A stretch of 8,434 nucleotides of DNA from Spirochaetaceae bacterium (GCA_031258615.1 JAIRMP010000275.1:1-8434), one strand, 5' to 3'. Shown: positions 1-7,023, numbered from the stretch's first letter. Numbers and translations: made by a program. Notes: a model not told the origin generated them from the letters alone.

Positions 1-155
1 AAACGTCAGAGATTAACTTCTATAGCGGGGACAAGGTGGATACGGTTATCCAAATCAGTGAAGAAGGGACGCTTTCTTCGGACGCCAAGGAGATAAAAGA
101 CTTAATAGCGGAAAACGAGCCTACACTCCGGGTGATTTACCGGTGGGCGGACTAA
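1..155 (+). CDS. 3' end of an unrecognised protein (5' end outside window)
   Basis: An open frame enters from the left edge (codons in phase with position 3) and ends at TAA 153-155, giving the last 50 residues of a protein. The tail is mixed polar/hydrophobic with alternating beta-type stretches (around INFYSGDKVDTVIQI) and ends in RVIYRWAD. There are no cysteines and no membrane segment in this piece. The next gene starts 15 nt after the stop with its own Shine-Dalgarno, so the two are probably co-transcribed, which would fit a cell-envelope role, but the fragment itself is too short for me to assign a family. The reading frame is supported by uninterrupted sequence, plausible composition and the tight spacing to the downstream gene. 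Confidence 0.6.
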   Translation, partial: TSEINFYSGDKVDTVIQISEEGTLSSDAKEIKDLIAENEPTLRVIYRWAD

Positions 156-161
156 AGGAAT

Positions 162-167
162 AAGGAG
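162..167 (+). promoter_or_regulatory. Shine-Dalgarno AAGGAG that favours the second of two tandem ATGs
   Basis: AAGGAG lies 3 nt before ATG 171 and 6 nt before ATG 174. The usual spacing of 5-9 nt favours ATG 174, so the mature start may be one Met shorter than the longest frame. The difference does not alter the signal peptide. Confidence 0.6.
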
Positions 168-170
168 TGC

Positions 171-1637
171 ATGATGAAAAATTATAAAACGCTAATGGTG
201 GCGGCGCTTGTCCTTTTCGGGCAGGCGTTTTGTTTGTACGCGCAGGATTACAGGGTTTCGACGCCGCCCTCGCCTACAGAGCCGAACCTGTTCAACCCGG
301 AAAGCGGCCTCTACCGCGCTTCGATGGGGACCATCAGGTCGGACATTGACCGGTTCATGGATGTCGGTTCGTTCCGAGACACGTCTTTTACACGGATGCT
401 GATGTATACCGGCTTTGACCCGCAGGGCATCACGATAGGCGCGGGGATGAAGCTGGGGGAACTTTATTTCGGCGCGGCCTACGGCGGCAGCCTTATCCAG
501 GACCTCTTTTCCCGCGCCACAAACCAGGACCCCAGCGAGTTGAGCATCGAGCTGTCCTCGCCGGGCAGCTCGAAGACGGAAGTCCCCGGCGTTTTTGACG
601 CGGCGGGGGACAGGCCGGCGGACGTGAAAAACAGGAACGAGTTTAACCTGTTCCTGGGAATATGGCGCGTCGGGATCAAGATAGGGTTCTCCCAGATTTT
701 AACGGTCAACCAGCCCCAGGATGATAAGGAGATGGTAGTCGGCGAGACGAGTCAGAGCTTTGCCTTTGAAAACGCGCTGTCGCCCTCCTTTGCCCTCGGC
801 GCAAGCTTTCCGATCAGCAGTTCGGTCTTCATCATCCCCAAAATTTCGGCCCAGTTGGATATCCACAATTTCGTACAGGGGGACGACCCTATAATCTCAA
901 CCGATAATTCCGGATTCTATTCCGGCTATGCGCAGAGCTACAACGAGGCCAGGATAGGGGCCGACCTCGGGGTGGAGGTACGTTCTTCCGGAAGTGAATT
1001 ACGCGCCGGGGCGGGTTACTACCTGAAAAAACGGATAAGCGGTTTCGACATAATGAGCGGCGCGGAAATTACCCACGTGGTGGTTGATAACTGGACAGAT
1101 GAAAAGGTCGTATCCACGTACGACAACCTTGAACAGCAGATAACGCCCTACATCCTTTACAGCGGAACGATCAATGAACGGGCGAAATTCGGCGTCAAAC
1201 TGCTGGCGGACATCCGCTTCAACGAGTACTTTCTCACTCCCGACAGGGGACTGTACAGCTACGGCGACTACGAAACCCACACCAGGGAAGTGTATGTCAA
1301 ACCGGAACTCGATTTCGGCGGAACGTTCACGTTGCTTCCCGACCGTTTTTCGCTTCACGCCGGGTTCGGCCTCAACCTCCACACGTTTAATATCAGTGAA
1401 TCCGAAAACAAAAGTACGGGAGAAACCGATTCTTCTTTCGAGGAAACGCTTCCGTCCACGCGCTTTGCGGTGGGTTTTACTGTCAATCTGAACGCGAACA
1501 CGATGATCGATATGCTGCTCATCACGTCCGGCAAGTTTGACTTCAAGAATGAGCCCGATTACACCGATATTGCGGCGCTGCGAAGGTCCGCGCAGGATAA
1601 TAACAAGTTTACGCTGTTCCTTACTATGCGGCGCTAG
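171..1637 (+). CDS. Exported protein, probable outer-membrane beta-barrel, function unknown
   Basis: The 488-residue product starts with a typical signal peptide: K3 and K6, a hydrophobic core over about residues 8-22, and a likely signal peptidase I site after LYA (residue 24, before QDYR). C21 is not in a lipobox, so it is probably not a lipoprotein. The rest has no further membrane helix and is rich in short alternating hydrophobic/polar stretches and aromatic residues separated by Gly/Asp/Asn turns (for example GITIGAGMKLGELYFGAAYGG and the final KFTLFLTMRR). This is the pattern of a beta-barrel, and I infer outer-membrane location. The C-terminus lacks the terminal Phe common in proteobacterial porins, though treponemal barrels vary. 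I do not recognise a named family; treponemal genomes carry many such proteins. It lies between an upstream partial gene (15 nt) and a lipoprotein gene (18 nt) on the same strand, suggesting an envelope operon. Confidence 0.75.
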   Translation: MMKNYKTLMVAALVLFGQAFCLYAQDYRVSTPPSPTEPNLFNPESGLYRASMGTIRSDIDRFMDVGSFRDTSFTRMLMYTGFDPQGITIGAGMKLGELYFGAAYGGSLIQDLFSRATNQDPSELSIELSSPGSSKTEVPGVFDAAGDRPADVKNRNEFNLFLGIWRVGIKIGFSQILTVNQPQDDKEMVVGETSQSFAFENALSPSFALGASFPISSSVFIIPKISAQLDIHNFVQGDDPIISTDNSGFYSGYAQSYNEARIGADLGVEVRSSGSELRAGAGYYLKKRISGFDIMSGAEITHVVVDNWTDEKVVSTYDNLEQQITPYILYSGTINERAKFGVKLLADIRFNEYFLTPDRGLYSYGDYETHTREVYVKPELDFGGTFTLLPDRFSLHAGFGLNLHTFNISESENKSTGETDSSFEETLPSTRFAVGFTVNLNANTMIDMLLITSGKFDFKNEPDYTDIAALRRSAQDNNKFTLFLTMRR

Positions 1638-1655
1638 GCATCGGAGGAAACGGTA

Positions 1656-2858
1656 ATGGGAGCTATTATAAAACGTGCGGCGAATATTTTTTTTACGATT
1701 GTACTTACGGCAGCCCTGTCCGGGTGCGCGTCAATAATGGAGTATTGGAGTGTAGACATGGAGGGTAACCCCATGCCGTCCGCCGGGGAGGAGCAGGCTG
1801 GTACAGAGGGCGCCGGTGAAGGCGGCGCGGCAGAGACGGACGGTGGTGACGGGGAAGCGCCCGCCCCGGAAACCGGCGGCAATGCCGGAGTGGAGGATGT
1901 CCGTACCGGGGTGAACGGCGAAGACGCCCAAATCAGCGAACTGCGGCGCAACGCCGATCAGGCGCGGCAGGCGCAAAAGAAGGCGGAGGAGGAGCTTGCC
2001 GGCGCAAACAGGCGGATTGCCGAGCTTGAGGCCGCGGACGCCGCCCGGAAGAAGGCTGACGATGAGGCGGCCGCCGTCCGGAAACAGGCAGTTGGCGGCT
2101 ATGATAACGCGCAGGATATGACCGCCGGCGATGTGGCGGTCGCGCAGAATGTAGACGAAGAGCTGGCAGCCGCCCGGAAACAGGCAGCCGATGCGGAAGC
2201 TGCCAGAAAGAAGGCCGAAGCGGATGTGGCAGCCGCCCGGAAGAATGCGGCCGATGCGGAAGCCGCCCGGAAGAAGGCGGAAGCGGACGCGACTGCCGCT
2301 CAGAAGAAGGCCGCTTCTGATCTGGCAGCCGCCCGGAAACAGGCGGCTGATGCGGAAGCCGCCCGGAAGAAGGCGGAAGCGAACGCGGCGGCAGCCCAGA
2401 AAAAGGCAGCCGATGAGCTGGCGTCTGCCCGAAAACAGGCTGCCGACGCGGAGGCCGCCCGGAAGAAGGCGGAAGCAGATGCGGCCGCGGCGCTGCTACA
2501 GTCCGCAGCCCCCGGTAAAACGTCAGAGGAGCTTAGCCGGACGGAGGACTCCAAGGTCACCTTTACAAATGCGAGCCTGACGGTCCCGCCTGTTGTTATA
2601 GGGGAGGCGCAGCAGGCAAATGCCGCTGCTTCCCCCGCCGGGGCGGTGGAAGCGCCGGAATACTACACGGTCGGCGTCTGGCCGCCCGATTGCTTCTGGA
2701 AAATAGCCGAATTTGTTTACGGCGACCCTTTCCGCTGGCCCATCATCTACGAAGCAAACCGCGATAAACTGGAAGACCCCGATAACCCCGATAAGCTGAA
2801 AAGCGGCGTCACCCTGCGAATCCCCCCTCTTCCCAGCCTCCGGAACGGCACACGGTAA
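1656..2858 (+). CDS. Lipoprotein with TolA-like Ala/Lys coiled coil and C-terminal LysM-like domain
   Basis: 400 residues. Residues 1-24 form a lipoprotein signal: K6 and R7, a hydrophobic stretch 8-21, then the lipobox L21-S-G-C24. Alanine after the Cys fits outer-membrane sorting in the rules known from other Gram-negative bacteria. Residues about 40-80 are a Gly/Glu/Pro-rich linker; about 90-280 are an Ala/Lys/Glu coiled coil containing four copies of a 14-residue block (AADAEAARKKAEA plus D/N); about 335-392 resemble a LysM domain (YYTV, then WKIAEFVYGDPFRWPIIYEANRDKL, ending LKSGVTLRIPPL). In ordinary LysM the first loop is a GDTLW-type motif; here it is GVWPPDCFW, a variant with an added Cys. 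LysM domains bind peptidoglycan or related glycans, so I infer a rod-like tether between lipid-anchored membrane and cell wall. GGAGG at 1643-1647, 8 nt before the ATG, supports the start. The gene probably shares an operon with the beta-barrel candidate upstream. Confidence 0.8.
   Translation: MGAIIKRAANIFFTIVLTAALSGCASIMEYWSVDMEGNPMPSAGEEQAGTEGAGEGGAAETDGGDGEAPAPETGGNAGVEDVRTGVNGEDAQISELRRNADQARQAQKKAEEELAGANRRIAELEAADAARKKADDEAAAVRKQAVGGYDNAQDMTAGDVAVAQNVDEELAAARKQAADAEAARKKAEADVAAARKNAADAEAARKKAEADATAAQKKAASDLAAARKQAADAEAARKKAEANAAAAQKKAADELASARKQAADAEAARKKAEADAAAALLQSAAPGKTSEELSRTEDSKVTFTNASLTVPPVVIGEAQQANAAASPAGAVEAPEYYTVGVWPPDCFWKIAEFVYGDPFRWPIIYEANRDKLEDPDNPDKLKSGVTLRIPPLPSLRNGTR
2184..2480 (+). 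repeat. Four in-frame coding repeats inside the lipoprotein coiled coil
   Basis: Near-identical 42-nt blocks encoding AADAEAARKKAEA plus D/N lie at 2184-2225, 2247-2288, 2343-2384 and 2439-2480. Starts are 63, 96 and 96 nt apart (21, 32 and 32 residues), so the unit is about 32 residues, built from segments of 10-11 residues, and the first unit lacks one 11-residue segment. A hendecad spacing fits a long coiled coil. Repeats this similar at DNA level could expand or contract by recombination. Confidence 0.85.
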
Positions 2859-2993
2859 GGCCCGCCTGAAAAAAATTTGGGGTTGAGAGGCAGAGAACGG
2901 CGCGCTGAGCGGAGTTAGCGTAAGAAACCGCACGGAAGCCGAAAGGCGGCGGGAGGGGCGTTTTTTGGCGTCATGCGGCGCACTCCCGCAAAA

Positions 2994-3629
2994 CTACCAC
3001 TCCCAACTTTTCAGGCGGCGGCCCAGGGCGCTTTCAATAATCCCGGTGCAGAAATTTTTTGCCTCCCGCAGGGAGCCGCTGTCCAAACCGAGCCGGCAGG
3101 CTTCGGACGCGCACAGCGTAGAACTCTTTTCAAGCCAGTGAAACGGGGCATGGGGAAGTCCGGCGGCTGGTACTCCATCGTGTATGCCCGTCAGTTTGGC
3201 CCATTTCCACAGAAAATGAACCAGTATGCGTAAGTAAGCCGGGCCGGCGGCGCCGTCAAGCGCGTCAAGGGAATCGTTTGTCTGGTCCAGCGCCTCGTTC
3301 CAGTCGCATCCGCCGCCGAAACCGGCAAGAACCGTCTCGGCTATGGCGATAGCGGCCATGGTCCTGTCGTAGTTTTCCCTGATGCCGGGACGCCAGCGCC
3401 GCACATCAAAGTCCGTTACCTTGTAAGAATCCCTAACCGGATCGTGGTACAGGTAGAGGCCGCCGGAATGAAACGGCGAAACGTATGAACGCAGCCTGCT
3501 TTTTGGCCCGCCGTAGACAAACGCGCGTGTGATTCCCATACCGGCGGTCAAAAAAAAGGCTTCGCGGTTGGATTCCCCGCATGGCCGCATCCGCAAAACA
3601 AGGGCCGGGCAGGCGCTAAAACGTGTCAT
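2994..3629 (-). CDS. recO: DNA repair protein RecO (divergent, short)
   Basis: The 211-residue product fits RecO, which helps load RecA onto SSB-coated single-stranded DNA in the RecFOR pathway. The N-terminus has the RecO opening pattern, PALVLRMRPCGESNRE (residues 8-23), where a short lead is followed by A-L-V-L-x(4)-GES and the OB-fold. A helical middle follows, including LRILVHFLWKWAKLTG (133-148), and the C-terminus ALGRRLKS (201-208) matches the usual L-G-x-x-L-K-S ending. It is shorter than the typical ~240 residues, and the CxxC pairs that bind zinc in many RecO proteins are absent; only C173 and C178 lie near that region. An in-frame TAA lies just upstream of the ATG, so this is the only ATG start, and no clear Shine-Dalgarno precedes it. 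It converges on the lipoprotein gene and is divergent from acsD, 197 nt away. The call rests on remembered family pattern, not on an alignment. Confidence 0.75.
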   Translation of the reverse strand: MTRFSACPALVLRMRPCGESNREAFFLTAGMGITRAFVYGGPKSRLRSYVSPFHSGGLYLYHDPVRDSYKVTDFDVRRWRPGIRENYDRTMAAIAIAETVLAGFGGGCDWNEALDQTNDSLDALDGAAGPAYLRILVHFLWKWAKLTGIHDGVPAAGLPHAPFHWLEKSSTLCASEACRLGLDSGSLREAKNFCTGIIESALGRRLKSWEW

Positions 3630-3644
3630 ATCAGTTTACCGTAA

Positions 3645-3673
3645 AGGATACGCGGCGCGGGCATAACAAGCAA
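3645..3673 (-). promoter_or_regulatory. Weak candidate promoter for recO
   Basis: On the - strand, TTGCTT (3673-3668) and TATCCT (3650-3645) are separated by 17 nt, matching 3/6 and 4/6 of the sigma-70 consensus. Transcription would start around 3638, leaving a leader of under ten bases, which would agree with the missing Shine-Dalgarno. The match is weak and could be chance. Confidence 0.3.
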
Positions 3674-3722
3674 GTGGGTGGAATTCTGTGTGGCGCGTAC
3701 AAAATGAACCTCGACGGGGTTA

Positions 3723-3743
3723 AAAATTTCGCTGTAAAATTTT
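3723..3743. repeat. AT-rich inverted repeat just upstream of the acsD promoter candidate
   Basis: AAAATTT (3723-3729) and AAATTTT (3737-3743) are perfect 7-bp inverted arms with a 7-nt spacer. It abuts the TTGACG element at 3746, so it could be an operator or an UP-like element. A/T palindromes arise easily by chance, so the assignment is tentative. Confidence 0.4.
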
Positions 3744-3745
3744 GA

Positions 3746-3773
3746 TTGACGAATGATTATAAATGTGTAAAAC
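3746..3773 (+). promoter_or_regulatory. Candidate sigma-70 promoter for acsDCE
   Basis: TTGACG (3746-3751, 5/6 to consensus) is followed after 16 nt by TAAAAC (3768-3773, 4/6). Other AT-rich hexamers nearby (TATAAA at 3758 and at 3776) are worse spaced. The stretch from about 3720 to 3810 is clearly AT-rich against GC-rich neighbours, as expected for a promoter region. The leader to the acsD ATG at 3827 would be about 45 nt. Confidence 0.45.
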
Positions 3774-3826
3774 TATATAAAATAACCAAGCTGTTAGGCA
3801 ATAAATGCAATTAAGGAGAAGAATTT

Positions 3827-4768
3827 ATGCCGTTTAAACGAGTTCCGCAAAAGTTTAATGCTTCCATCAAGGAAGTAACGATTGGAACGGGGGACAAGGC
3901 GTTGGTGCTGGGTGGCGAGAGTGTTACGCCGCTTTACAGTTTTGACGATCCTATCAAGAATCCTCCAAAAATTGGTATCGAGGTGCCGGACAAAGGGCCG
4001 AACCTTGAGTTGCCGGAATTAAAGAAGTTCTACGAGGGATGTACGACTATTCCGGATTTCGCTAAGAGAGCGTGTACCGCGCCGGGCGCCAGTTTTGTCA
4101 CTCTTGTGCTGGAAAGCGCCGACCCGAATGGGGAGAACAAGTCCATAGAGGACTGCGTAAAGCTGGCAAAAGATGTTGCTGACGCCGTTACGCTGCCGCT
4201 TGTGATTCAGGGCTGCAAGAATGCCGAAAAAGATGGCGACCTGTTCAACAAGTGCGCCGAGGCGCTGGAAGGCAAGAATGTCCTCTTTATGTCCTGTAAA
4301 GAGGAAAACCACAAAAAGGTAGCGGTAGGCGCGGTTCAGGCTTACAAGGCCAAGATCGGCGCGGAATCCGCTGTCGACATCAACCTTGCCAAGCAGTTGA
4401 ACGTGGTTATCGGGCAGGTAGGCGTTACGCTGGACAACGTGGTTATGAACGTTGGTCAGTCGGCGGCGGGTTACGGTTTCGAGTACCTCGTTTCCACGAT
4501 GGACCGCATCAAGGCGGCGGCGCTCGCTCAGTCCGACGCCCAGTTGCAGGTGCCTATCATCACGCCCGCCGGCCAGGAAGCCTGGGGCGTCAAGGAGGCT
4601 GTCGCGTCCGAAGCGGACTTCCCCGAATGGGGCAATCAGGAGCTGCGCGGCATAGACATGGAAATATGTACCGCGTCCGCGGTAATAGCGGCGGGGGCCA
4701 ACGCGGTGATTCTGAAGCATCCCAAGTCGATCGAAACCGTATCCCAGATTGTGGCCGCACTGGTCTAA
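3827..4768 (+). CDS. acsD: Corrinoid/iron-sulfur protein, small subunit (AcsD)
   Basis: 313 residues, close to the length of acetogen AcsD. It pairs with AcsC to form the corrinoid/iron-sulfur protein (CFeSP), the cytoplasmic methyl carrier of the Wood-Ljungdahl pathway between methyl-H4folate and acetyl-CoA synthase. The family is a TIM barrel; visible hallmarks are the N-terminal AcsD/CdhD start (residues 11-32, with GTGDKALVLGGES), the IGIEVPDKGPNLELPEL region, the strand/helix run LPLVIQGCKNAEKDGDLFNKC, and the segment QVGVTLDNVVMNVGQSAAGYGFEY typical of this subunit. There is no signal peptide. AAGGAG at 3813-3818 lies 8 nt before the ATG. The stop overlaps the Shine-Dalgarno of acsC, and acsC starts 12 nt later, indicating coupled expression of two subunits needed in equal amounts. 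It is the first gene of the acsDCE cluster. I am confident of the family; the organism of origin of this copy cannot be judged without a tree. Confidence 0.93.
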   Translation: MPFKRVPQKFNASIKEVTIGTGDKALVLGGESVTPLYSFDDPIKNPPKIGIEVPDKGPNLELPELKKFYEGCTTIPDFAKRACTAPGASFVTLVLESADPNGENKSIEDCVKLAKDVADAVTLPLVIQGCKNAEKDGDLFNKCAEALEGKNVLFMSCKEENHKKVAVGAVQAYKAKIGAESAVDINLAKQLNVVIGQVGVTLDNVVMNVGQSAAGYGFEYLVSTMDRIKAAALAQSDAQLQVPIITPAGQEAWGVKEAVASEADFPEWGNQELRGIDMEICTASAVIAAGANAVILKHPKSIETVSQIVAALV

Positions 4769-4780
4769 GGAGGAAGTAAC

Positions 4781-6115
4781 ATGGCATTAAAAGGACTGGA
4801 TTATTTTAAGTTTACACCAAAGACAAACTGCAAAGAGTGCGGTTGTCCTACCTGTATGGCCTTTTCTATGAAAGTCGCCCAGGGCGGCACAACGATAGAC
4901 AAGTGCCCCCACATCAAACCGGAAGACCTTGCCAAACTGAGCGAGGCGTCCGCCCCCCCGATGAAGAAATTCACGGTAGGCGCGGGAAAGGCTGAGTTTT
5001 CACTTGGCGGCGAAACGGTTCTGTTCCGTCACGAAAAAACCTTTGTTTCAAAGTGTTTGTACGGCGTCAATGTTACCGGCGACAATGTCGACACTGTTCT
5101 TGAAGATGCGAAAAAGGTTGACTATGTCCGCATAGGCGAGCGTATGTTCTGCGAGGTGGTGAACGTCGAGTTTACCGGTGACAAGGGAAAGTTCCTTGAC
5201 GCGGTAAAGAAGGCCGCCGCCGCCGAGCGTGTCGTGATACTGGATTGTACCGATGTTGGAGCGGCGAAAGAGGCTGTAGAGCTCTGCAAGGCGGGTAAGC
5301 CGATACTGAACGGCGCGAACGAGTCGAACTTTGCTGATATGAGCAAGATCGCCACGGATGCCGGCGTACTTCTTGGCGTCCGCGCCGAATCGCTTGACGC
5401 GCTGTACGACACCGTTCAAAAGATCGAAGCGGCGGGCAACAAAAACCTGGTGCTTGACGTCGGGACAAAGTCTATCAAGGATGCGTTTGCCAACGCGGTG
5501 GAGATACGCCGCACGGCCCTGAACCCCAAGGGAGGCGATCGGAGCTTTGGTTACCCGTCCATCGTGAACCTGAGCAAAATTTCCGGTGGAAACCACGAGT
5601 GCGAGGTCGGTCTTGCGTCAATCTTTACGCTGAAGTACGGTTCGATCATAATCATGAGCGGACTTGACTACGCCGCGGCCCTGCCTCTCTACGGACTACG
5701 CCAGAACATCTTCACTGACCCACAGAAGCCTATGCGTGTGGAACCGGGCATCTACCCGATCAACGGCGCGGACGAGAATTCGATATGCGCCACAACGGTG
5801 GACTTTGCGTTGACCTACTTCATCGCGTCCGGTGAATTTGAGCGTTCCGGCGTCCCTGTGAACCTGATAATTTCAGACGCGGGCGGCTATTCGGTGCTTA
5901 CCGCTTGGGCGGCGGGCAAACTTACAGCCGGTTCGATCGCTAAGTTCATCAAAGAAAAATGCGAGGACAAGTGCAAGAACAAGACGCTGATACTTCCCGG
6001 CAAGGTTGCCGTACTCAAGGGCGAGTTGGAAGAGGCGCTTGAAGGGTGGAAGATCATTGTAGGAACTAACGAAGCGGTAGGCATTGTTAAGTTCATTAAG
6101 GATCTTACCGCATAA
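4781..6115 (+). CDS. acsC: Corrinoid/iron-sulfur protein, large subunit (AcsC)
   Basis: 444 residues, normal family length. AcsC holds the [4Fe-4S] cluster that reductively reactivates the cobalamin, and the C-terminal domain that binds B12. The N-terminal cluster motif is intact: C17, C20, C25 and C42 (CxxCx4Cx16C), the same numbering as I recall for the Moorella enzyme. The C-terminal domain contains DAGGYSVLTAWAAGK (366-380), a conserved AcsC block in the corrinoid-binding domain. A TIM-barrel middle domain lies between them. Two extra cysteines (C394, C398) occur in a Lys-rich segment near the end; I do not know a role for them. AAGGAGG (4767-4773), overlapping the acsD stop, sits 7 nt before the ATG. 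acsE follows after 81 nt containing a hairpin. The product carries the methyl group received from AcsE and delivers it to AcsB, which is not encoded here. Confidence 0.95.
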   Translation: MALKGLDYFKFTPKTNCKECGCPTCMAFSMKVAQGGTTIDKCPHIKPEDLAKLSEASAPPMKKFTVGAGKAEFSLGGETVLFRHEKTFVSKCLYGVNVTGDNVDTVLEDAKKVDYVRIGERMFCEVVNVEFTGDKGKFLDAVKKAAAAERVVILDCTDVGAAKEAVELCKAGKPILNGANESNFADMSKIATDAGVLLGVRAESLDALYDTVQKIEAAGNKNLVLDVGTKSIKDAFANAVEIRRTALNPKGGDRSFGYPSIVNLSKISGGNHECEVGLASIFTLKYGSIIIMSGLDYAAALPLYGLRQNIFTDPQKPMRVEPGIYPINGADENSICATTVDFALTYFIASGEFERSGVPVNLIISDAGGYSVLTAWAAGKLTAGSIAKFIKEKCEDKCKNKTLILPGKVAVLKGELEEALEGWKIIVGTNEAVGIVKFIKDLTA

Positions 6116-6135
6116 GGTATCTTAACGTGTAAAAG

Positions 6136-6161
6136 TCGGGGCGGGGAATGTCCCGTCCCGA
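6136..6161 (+). terminator. Intercistronic hairpin between acsC and acsE (attenuator or stability element)
   Basis: TCGGGGCGGGG (6136-6146) pairs with TCCCGTCCCGA (6151-6161) over 11 bp, with two G-T wobbles and an AATG loop. Downstream on + is ATTAAAAATTTA, not a true U-tract; on the - strand the stem is followed by CTTTT. It therefore looks like a partial terminator or an RNA processing/stability structure setting the ratio of acsDC to acsE, not a clean end of transcription. Confidence 0.55.
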
Positions 6162-6196
6162 TTAAAAATTTAGAAGCATAATACAAGGAGAAAATT

Positions 6197-7012
6197 ATGG
6201 CTGAAAAATTCATTATGATTGGTGAAAACATTCACTGTATCGCGCCTTCCATCAAAAAGGCTATGGACGAGCGCGATCCGGGACCCATCCTTGAAAGGGC
6301 GGAGAAACAGCTTAAAGCAGGAGCTACATACCTTGACTTGAACATTGGCCCCGCGCGCAAAGGTATCAAGGGTTTGATGGCTTGGGGTATTAAAATCCTT
6401 CAGGAAAAATTTGACAATGTGCCTATAGCGCTCGATACCGCCGACATCAGCGAGATCGAGGACGGCATCAAGGTTTACAACCGCTCAAAGGGTAAACCCA
6501 TCGTAAACTCTGCTGACGCCGGTGAACGGAAAAAGTATATCGACGTGGCCGCCGCCAACGATGCGATCGTGTTCGCCCTTTGTTCCAAGGAAGGCGTCCC
6601 CGGCGACAACAGCGAGCGTGAGCAATACTGCCAGGAAATGCTGGAACACGGTTTGAGCCTGGGCATGGATCCCGCCGATCTGTGGTTTGACCCGCTCTTT
6701 GTGGTAATAAAGGGTATGCAGGACAAGCAAAAGGATGTCCTTAACTTTATCCGCTACCTCTCCGAGCAGGGGCTTAACTCGACGGGCGGCCTTTCCAACG
6801 TGTCCAACGGTATGCCAAAGCATATACGCCCGATCGTAAATTCGTTTATGATAGCTATGTCGATAGGCGCGGGTCTTACATCGGCCATCGTGAATCCCTG
6901 CGAAGTCCAGCTTAATACCGGTATCAGAACTGCCGATGTAATCATGGATTCCGTCCTGTTTGCCGACTCCTTCCTTGACGATGTTGAGGAAGCCTGCGGC
7001 GTTAAAAAGTAA
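6197..7012 (+). CDS. acsE: Methyltetrahydrofolate:corrinoid/iron-sulfur protein methyltransferase (AcsE)
   Basis: 271 residues (Moorella enzyme about 262). It transfers the methyl of N5-methyl-H4folate to Co(I) of AcsCD, joining the folate branch to acetyl-CoA synthesis. The pterin-binding TIM-barrel motifs are intact: IGENIH (8-13), ERDP (25-28), LDLNIGPA (46-53), ALD with D80, VNS with N104, FDP with D165, and GLSNVS with N201. By recalled alignment these last four correspond to D75, N96, D160 and N199 of the Moorella enzyme, which bind or activate the folate. Outside the motifs it is quite diverged from Moorella (for example IHCIAPS after GEN), so a related corrinoid methyltransferase for another methyl donor cannot be wholly excluded, but position next to acsDC makes AcsE the best call. 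AAGGAG at 6185-6190 is 6 nt before the ATG. The following gene is convergent and unrelated. Confidence 0.9.
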   Translation: MAEKFIMIGENIHCIAPSIKKAMDERDPGPILERAEKQLKAGATYLDLNIGPARKGIKGLMAWGIKILQEKFDNVPIALDTADISEIEDGIKVYNRSKGKPIVNSADAGERKKYIDVAAANDAIVFALCSKEGVPGDNSEREQYCQEMLEHGLSLGMDPADLWFDPLFVVIKGMQDKQKDVLNFIRYLSEQGLNSTGGLSNVSNGMPKHIRPIVNSFMIAMSIGAGLTSAIVNPCEVQLNTGIRTADVIMDSVLFADSFLDDVEEACGVKK

Positions 7013-7023
7013 GCGGTTTTTCG

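Noticed and set aside
2184..2480. CRISPR array from regularly spaced repeats
   Set aside because: The repeats are in-frame coding units of a coiled coil, the sequence between them is also related, and spacing differs (63 versus 96 nt).
2191..2933. Open frames in other phases over the lipoprotein repeats (129 codons on +, 86 and 136 codons on -)
   Set aside because: The GC-rich repeat DNA is open in several frames; the products are repetitive Arg/Pro-rich or Ala/Ser-rich sequences caused by the repeats.
2930..2970. Possible rho-independent terminator after the lipoprotein gene (T6 at 2961-2966)
   Set aside because: The G/C-rich stretch before the T-run gives only 3-4 bp stems that do not abut it. 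The 135-nt spacer 2859-2993 otherwise shows nothing I can name.
2973..3233. 86-codon + strand frame in the recO region
   Set aside because: Overlaps recO antisense; no Shine-Dalgarno and no recognisable content.
3630..3826. Cobalamin riboswitch upstream of acsD
   Set aside because: No B12-box-like sequence or matching set of stems was visible, and the likely leader of about 45 nt is too short for one.
4019..4720. 233-codon open frame on the - strand opposite acsD
   Set aside because: It lies wholly inside acsD, which has clear family motifs; the antisense product has arginine/valine-rich shadow composition and no ribosome binding site was apparent. GC-rich codon third positions keep the opposite strand open.
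5048..5596. 182-codon and smaller - strand frames opposite acsC
   Set aside because: Fully inside acsC, whose cluster and B12-domain motifs are intact; no independent start signal seen.
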